DNA from: Tidjanibacter massiliensis
GTDB lineage: Bacteria; Bacteroidota; Bacteroidia; Bacteroidales; Rikenellaceae
Assembly (NCBI RefSeq): GCF_900104605.1
Contig: NZ_LT629960.1
Span: 1,178,001-1,242,000 of the forward strand
Length of the DNA stretch: 64,000 nt
Direction of reading: 5' to 3'
Positions 60,101-64,000 of the stretch are shown here, in pieces. A program made the position numbers and the translations under genes. Numbering within the stretch: position 1 is the stretch's first letter; every line of letters starts with the position of its first letter. The notes beneath the pieces were generated by a model that saw nothing but the letters and a program-made list of their open reading frames with translations, was not told where the DNA came from and searched no databases.

Positions 60101-62638
60101 CTACCGCTTCATGAACGATACCTTGGAACTTTTACCCCCGACCTCTACCGAAAGCGAGTACGCTCCGGGGGAAAGTCCGCCTACCTGCAGGGTACCCTTT
60201 CCTTCCGCATCCACCGTTATCGTCGTCTCCAATACCTTACGGGCCGCCGCATCGTATATCGTAGCCGTTCCCTCCATCGACGCGACATGCGGGACATACA
60301 CGGTCAACGCTTCACCGACAGGATTGGGGACGACCACCATCGTGTCCCCGTCGAATCCGGGCACCGGGTCAGGGTCGGGTTCCGGGTCAGGTTCCGGCTC
60401 TGCCGGGGGTTCGTCACCCGATACGATACGCACCCTGAAAGTGCCCGAGGCGCTTTCCCCCGCCCTATCGGTAGCCGTCACCACAATTTCCGTCTGGCCC
60501 TTGTATATCGGTGTCAAGAGAAGCTCCGCCCCCTCGAGTACGACTTCCAGTATCTCCTGCTCTCCGTCATCGAACGCGAATGTCAGTTCGTCGCCATACG
60601 GAATATCGGGGTCGCTGAAATAGCTGTCCAGCGCCACCGTCTTGCTGAACCCCTTACCGGTCGAAGTGAACAACTGCGTCTCTATGCCGCGATACGAAGG
60701 TGCCACATTGACGTGCGGAAGCGTAGTAGCTTCATCCGTCACCTCATCCGACACGTTTCCGTACCGGTCTTCCACGCTCATCCGCACCCGATAGGTCTCT
60801 TCGGCCGCCAATTGAAGTTCGGTCGTGAAGATTCCTCCTGCAGGCTGGATATTCGGAAAGGTCTCTTCCCTCCACTCGCCCGTCGTACCATCTCCGTTGA
60901 CCGGCGCATATCCGAGCCTGATTTTCGACACGGCATCCCCATTGCCATCGGCGGGCATCGCAGCGGCTATCGCCATCCCGTCAGGCAGCGGCGTCAATGT
61001 CAGCTCCTCGACGCTTCCCGGTTTTATCCCTGGATTTTCGAGCAGAATCAGCGAAGCATCCACCAACCCGGCACCCAATCCGTCGGCATACGGTTCGCCG
61101 GCGACATACTCTCCCACGGGCCGGAAACTGCGCAGCAGAATCTCCCGGCAGCGTTCGGCCGTAAAACCGGGCGTATCCACACCGTAATAGGACACTATCA
61201 GCGCCGCCACGCCCGAAACATGGGGACATGCCATCGACGTTCCCCACAGATAGGCATAGCCGCCGTTGATATAGGTGCTGTAAACCTGTTTCGGGTCCTC
61301 CGGATTGGCCGAACTCGCCCCTCCGGGAGCGAAAAGGTCGGCCGCCGAGCCATAATTGGAGTACCCGGCTTTCTTATAATCGGGGCCCATGGCCGTCACA
61401 CCGACCACCTCTTCCATATCGCCCGGATTGCCTACATGGGAGTAACTGCTGTTACCAGCCGAAAAGCAGACCACACCGCCCTTCATCGGTCCGGTCTGAA
61501 CCCCATTTTCATCCGTACCGGCCTCCCGGATAAAGTACTGAATGGCCCGCTGCATCGACAGCGGCGTCTCGATACCATTGTATCCCCAACTGCACTGAGC
61601 GATAACGGCGCCGTTATCGGCAGCATAAATGAACGACTCCTCCGTAACGCTGCCCACCTCCTGACCGTTGGCATCGGTATCATAATTCTGACACGACATC
61701 AGCCGGACACCGTCACCCACACCCGTACCGCCGGCCACGCCGCAGACACCGATACCGTTGTTATTGACCGCAGCTACCGTACCTGCCACATGTGTACCGT
61801 GGAAATGCTGGGTTATCGTTCCCGAATCGGTATAATAATTCCATCCATAAATGTCATCCACATAACCGTTACCGTCATCGTCCACGCCGGGTGTACCGTT
61901 CATCTCGGCCTCGTTTGTCCACATGTTGGCCGCCAGATCGGGATGGTCGTACTGTATACCGCCGTCAATAACAGCCACGACAACCTCCGGTCTCCCCGCC
62001 CCTATCTCTCTCCAGGCTTTGAACAGGTTGATGTCTGCACCCGCCACCGAGCCTTCAATCGACCCGTCGTTGTTGTAATGCCACTGCCGGGAGAGTTCCG
62101 GGTCATTGAAGGGAGCTGGTTCGGGCCTCGCCTCGCCTTCGGAAAACGGCCGGTACAGCCGGTCGGAAATATCCGGCACCACATGTGCCTCGGCGAGCCT
62201 CACGCGATACACGGGCTCGACGACATCGACACCCGGCAACGAAACCATTTCGGCCCGGGCCCGGGAAACGGGCACTTCGTCGGCGATTCGGATATCGTAC
62301 CATAAATGGAGCCCGTAACGGCGGTGGCGTTCTTCGAAACGGCCTCCGTCACGGAAGACACGCCTGATTTCCGTCGCCCCCAGTCCGGCTGCGAGTTCGT
62401 CGAGCCGCACATCTCCCGAATCGAAACCGCCGCGGGTAAAAACCCCGGTACGCAACGGCTCCGAATCATCCGCCAGTTTTATCCTTATCCATCCGGGCAC
62501 GATTTCGGCAGAATCGTCAAAATCCGCAGCCTCTCCCTCACTGCTTCCGCCTCCATTCATCATAAGAGGGTCCTTCGTACAGGAAGAGAAAACCGACAAG
62601 GCAACGGCCGCCATAGCCACCAGGAATCTGAAATCCAT
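60101..62638 (-). CDS. S8 family subtilisin-like lipoprotein, array copy 5
   Basis: 845 residues from ATG 62638 (MDFRFLVAMAAVALSVFSSC, lipobox Cys20). Pro-region with FEERHRRYGLHLWYDIRIAD, the most divergent copy at this site. Triad: Asp in VIDGGIQYDHPDL, His in HFHGTHVAGT, Ser in GTSMACPHVSG. The insert region reads TDENGVQTGPMKGG, as in copy 1, without the DxDxDG element. A proline-rich linker (PPAEPEPDPEPDPDPVPG) separates the cadherin-like part from the C-terminal sorting-like domain (NPVGEALTVYVPH to SFMKR). It is preceded by its own -7 box and a terminator from copy 6. Confidence 0.92.
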   Translation of the reverse strand: MDFRFLVAMAAVALSVFSSCTKDPLMMNGGGSSEGEAADFDDSAEIVPGWIRIKLADDSEPLRTGVFTRGGFDSGDVRLDELAAGLGATEIRRVFRDGGRFEERHRRYGLHLWYDIRIADEVPVSRARAEMVSLPGVDVVEPVYRVRLAEAHVVPDISDRLYRPFSEGEARPEPAPFNDPELSRQWHYNNDGSIEGSVAGADINLFKAWREIGAGRPEVVVAVIDGGIQYDHPDLAANMWTNEAEMNGTPGVDDDGNGYVDDIYGWNYYTDSGTITQHFHGTHVAGTVAAVNNNGIGVCGVAGGTGVGDGVRLMSCQNYDTDANGQEVGSVTEESFIYAADNGAVIAQCSWGYNGIETPLSMQRAIQYFIREAGTDENGVQTGPMKGGVVCFSAGNSSYSHVGNPGDMEEVVGVTAMGPDYKKAGYSNYGSAADLFAPGGASSANPEDPKQVYSTYINGGYAYLWGTSMACPHVSGVAALIVSYYGVDTPGFTAERCREILLRSFRPVGEYVAGEPYADGLGAGLVDASLILLENPGIKPGSVEELTLTPLPDGMAIAAAMPADGNGDAVSKIRLGYAPVNGDGTTGEWREETFPNIQPAGGIFTTELQLAAEETYRVRMSVEDRYGNVSDEVTDEATTLPHVNVAPSYRGIETQLFTSTGKGFSKTVALDSYFSDPDIPYGDELTFAFDDGEQEILEVVLEGAELLLTPIYKGQTEIVVTATDRAGESASGTFRVRIVSGDEPPAEPEPDPEPDPDPVPGFDGDTMVVVPNPVGEALTVYVPHVASMEGTATIYDAAARKVLETTITVDAEGKGTLQVGGLSPGAYSLSVEVGGKSSKVSFMKR

Positions 62639-62715
62639 ATAAGTATGAATTAAATACTGTATCCGGAAGCATCCTTTCGGAACAGGTATCATCAAGATAC
62701 GGTAAGCATATCAAG

Positions 62716-62723
62716 CAAAAATA
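62716..62723 (-). promoter_or_regulatory. Candidate -7 element for array copies 5 to 1 (TATTTTTG)
   Basis: On the minus strand, about 78 bases upstream of the copy 5 start codon in an AT-rich spacer. It would start a transcript covering copies 5, 4, 3, 2 and 1; the other spacers show no comparable box. Confidence 0.5.
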
Positions 62724-62895
62724 ACCAAAATATGGAAATATGTCATATCCAGACCATATTTTCTCGCCTCCCGGCCCACCGCACTTTCACATAACAAAAT
62801 GACAGCCAATACATACACCAGGAAAAATATTTCCGCATCCGTCCACACGGCAACCTTTCGGGCACCGGCGGCATACGTGCCGCCGAATACCCAGA

Positions 62896-62926
62896 AAGGG
62901 TATCCGGACGATGCCGGATACCCTTC
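62896..62926 (-). terminator. Terminator after array copy 6
   Basis: AAGGGTATCCGG / CCGGATACCCTT with a short GACGAT-like loop, about 45 bases past the stop codon of copy 6 on the minus strand, followed by a T-containing stretch. Confidence 0.7.
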
Positions 62927-62971
62927 CTCAATTCTTCCGCCGGAGATGCATCCTCCAGCCGCAGGCGCACG

Positions 62972-64000
62972 CTATCGCTTGACGAAAGTGCCGTTACCTG
63001 CAATTCCGCCCTCCGTTTTCACCGATAACGTATAGATACCCGGAGCAAGTGCCGACACGTCGAGCGTCCCCGTTCCGTTCCCATCGAATTCCACATTTTC
63101 GGAGAGCACCCTGCGGGCCGCCGCATCGTATATCACGGCTTCGGCACCGACGCCTGCCGCAGCAGCGAAGTGCATGGAGAGCGTCTCCCCTACGGGATTG
63201 GGTGCAATCAGCAGACCGCCATCACCGGCCGGTACACTGCCGACCTGTACCGTCAGTACCGACTGCGCCGATTCGCCGGCCAGGTCGGTGGCGGTCACGG
63301 TCACGGAGGCCGTACCCTCGGCTATCGGTTCCACGACGAGGCTCCCCTCCTCAACCGTCACGCCCACAACCGCTTCATTCATATTGGTGAACGAGAACGT
63401 GAGCACGTCTCCGTCCGCCAGGTTGGCATCTGTGAAATACTCCGAAAGCACGAATGACTGCCTGTATTCGGCGCCGGTTCCCGCCATACGAACCGTACCG
63501 AACTCTTTGGTCGCCCTCGGCTTGATATTCTCGAAGGCATTCTCCAGCACAGTGAACTTGAACGAAGATTCCACATACAGGCCGCCCTTGTCCGTAGCAC
63601 GTACCGTGATGGTACTCTCGCCCTGTTTCAGGGGAACGAGTTCCAGGTCGGAACCGTTGGTCATAACGACGCTGACCACATCCTCATCCGATGAAGTCAC
63701 GGTAAAGGTAAGCGCATCGCCGAAAGCTTCGTCCGGTTCGATGAAGTAATAGGCCAGCTTGAACTTCTTGGAGTATTTCTCTCCGGCCTTCGCCGCCTCC
63801 ACATCGAGGAAATTAGCTTTCTGCCTCGGCGGACGGTTCGTATGCTGCAAGGTCGTCGCCTCGAACTCCACCGTACTGCCTTCGTTGCCGAAGCGGTCTA
63901 CGGGCGTCATCCGGAAGGCATAGGTCGTAAGCTGCACGAGCATCATGCGGTATTCGTAATCCTCGCCCGCATCCGCGGTATTCACGAGGTCCATCGTCTG
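62972..64000 (-). CDS. S8-array copy 6, C-terminal part only (window edge)
   Basis: The visible 340 or so residues begin inside the gene. They contain a Fn3-like remnant, two cadherin-like repeats (one with VEAAKAGEKYSKKFKLAYYF, another with AGTGAEYRQSFVLSEYFTDA) and a C-terminal domain (LIAPNPVGETLSMHF to GTFVKR) that aligns by eye with the ends of copies 1-5. The protease domain lies beyond the edge, so the identity as a subtilase is by homology of the tail and by location. Compared with the other copies it appears to have one extra cadherin-like repeat. Confidence 0.75.
   Translation of the reverse strand, partial: QTMDLVNTADAGEDYEYRMMLVQLTTYAFRMTPVDRFGNEGSTVEFEATTLQHTNRPPRQKANFLDVEAAKAGEKYSKKFKLAYYFIEPDEAFGDALTFTVTSSDEDVVSVVMTNGSDLELVPLKQGESTITVRATDKGGLYVESSFKFTVLENAFENIKPRATKEFGTVRMAGTGAEYRQSFVLSEYFTDANLADGDVLTFSFTNMNEAVVGVTVEEGSLVVEPIAEGTASVTVTATDLAGESAQSVLTVQVGSVPAGDGGLLIAPNPVGETLSMHFAAAAGVGAEAVIYDAAARRVLSENVEFDGNGTGTLDVSALAPGIYTLSVKTEGGIAGNGTFVKR

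Noticed and set aside
57489-60623. A 1044-codon plus-strand frame opposite subtilase copies 4 and 5
   Set aside because: Shadow of two paralogous protease genes; similar shadows occur opposite every copy, and the translation shows no known fold.
49705-64000. CRISPR array or tandem DNA repeats within the subtilase region
   Set aside because: Similarity among the units is gene-length and at protein level; no short, evenly spaced direct repeats were seen there or elsewhere in the window.

Overview
The window looks like chromosomal DNA of a gut Bacteroidales bacterium, most likely an Alistipes-type member of the Rikenellaceae. The grounds are Bacteroidetes-type promoters (TTTG, about 19-21 bases, then TAnnTTTG) in front of tRNAs and many genes, little use of Shine-Dalgarno sites, BACON-domain lipoproteins, a BtuB/BtuG-type vitamin B12 system, sorting-type C-terminal domains, and a fairly high GC content broken by AT-rich promoter regions. 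This assignment is an inference from gene content; no marker gene search was possible.

Layout. 1-6.3 kb: the end of a ParB/IbrB-like gene, a degenerate family 2 glycoside hydrolase, a solitary HsdR-N-type nuclease domain protein, two small outer-membrane beta-barrel candidates, and a ROK regulator with a GNAT acetyltransferase. 6.6-13.4 kb: tRNA-Met(CAT), an EamA transporter, an AraC regulator, an orphan coiled-coil protein, SlyD and GcvP. 14-19 kb: two BACON lipoproteins and a uridine-kinase-like nucleoside kinase, then tRNA-Lys(TTT) and an AT-rich stretch that may be the scar of a mobile element. 20-24.5 kb: ABC exporter, S24/S26 peptidase, PqqD-like protein, membrane-anchored unknown and HprK-like kinase. 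This set resembles a peptide-modification and export system with no recognisable precursor. 24.5-31.4 kb: housekeeping (pth, rplY), tRNA-Leu(GAG), a DUF4405-type membrane protein, an AraC regulator, an M16 protease and a NimA-like flavoprotein.

31.6-37 kb is a cobalamin uptake operon: a cobalamin riboswitch, a BtuB-type TonB receptor, a BtuG-type beta-propeller lipoprotein and an Ig/PKD-repeat surface lipoprotein. 37.4-38.5 kb holds a Cys-rich copper-storage-like four-helix protein behind a possible sigma-54 promoter, a candidate unassigned small RNA, and tRNA-Leu(CAG). 38.9-44 kb is an [FeFe]-hydrogenase operon: 2Fe-2S thioredoxin-like protein, a sensory-type hydrogenase with a PAS-like region (active-site Cys replaced by Ala), a SpoIIE phosphatase, a second 2Fe-2S protein and a catalytic group B-type hydrogenase. 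44.4-49.5 kb is a copper and stress block: CopA, whose metal-binding domain and ATPase are joined only through a -1 shift at a ten-base A run ending in A AAA AAG TAA, then an HMA-AraC regulator, a MATE exporter and OsmC.

49.7-64 kb is an array of at least six paralogous subtilisin-like (S8) genes on the minus strand, the last cut by the window edge. The five with visible N-termini combine a lipoprotein signal peptide, a conserved pro-region and a complete Asp-His-Ser triad with Fn3/cadherin-like repeats and a C-terminal domain resembling type IX secretion sorting domains.

Most noteworthy: the CopA slippery site, the subtilase array, the PqqD/HprK/peptidase/exporter locus, the paired sensory and catalytic hydrogenases, and the small RNA gene with three copies of a TTTTAGGTTAGT-like repeat.
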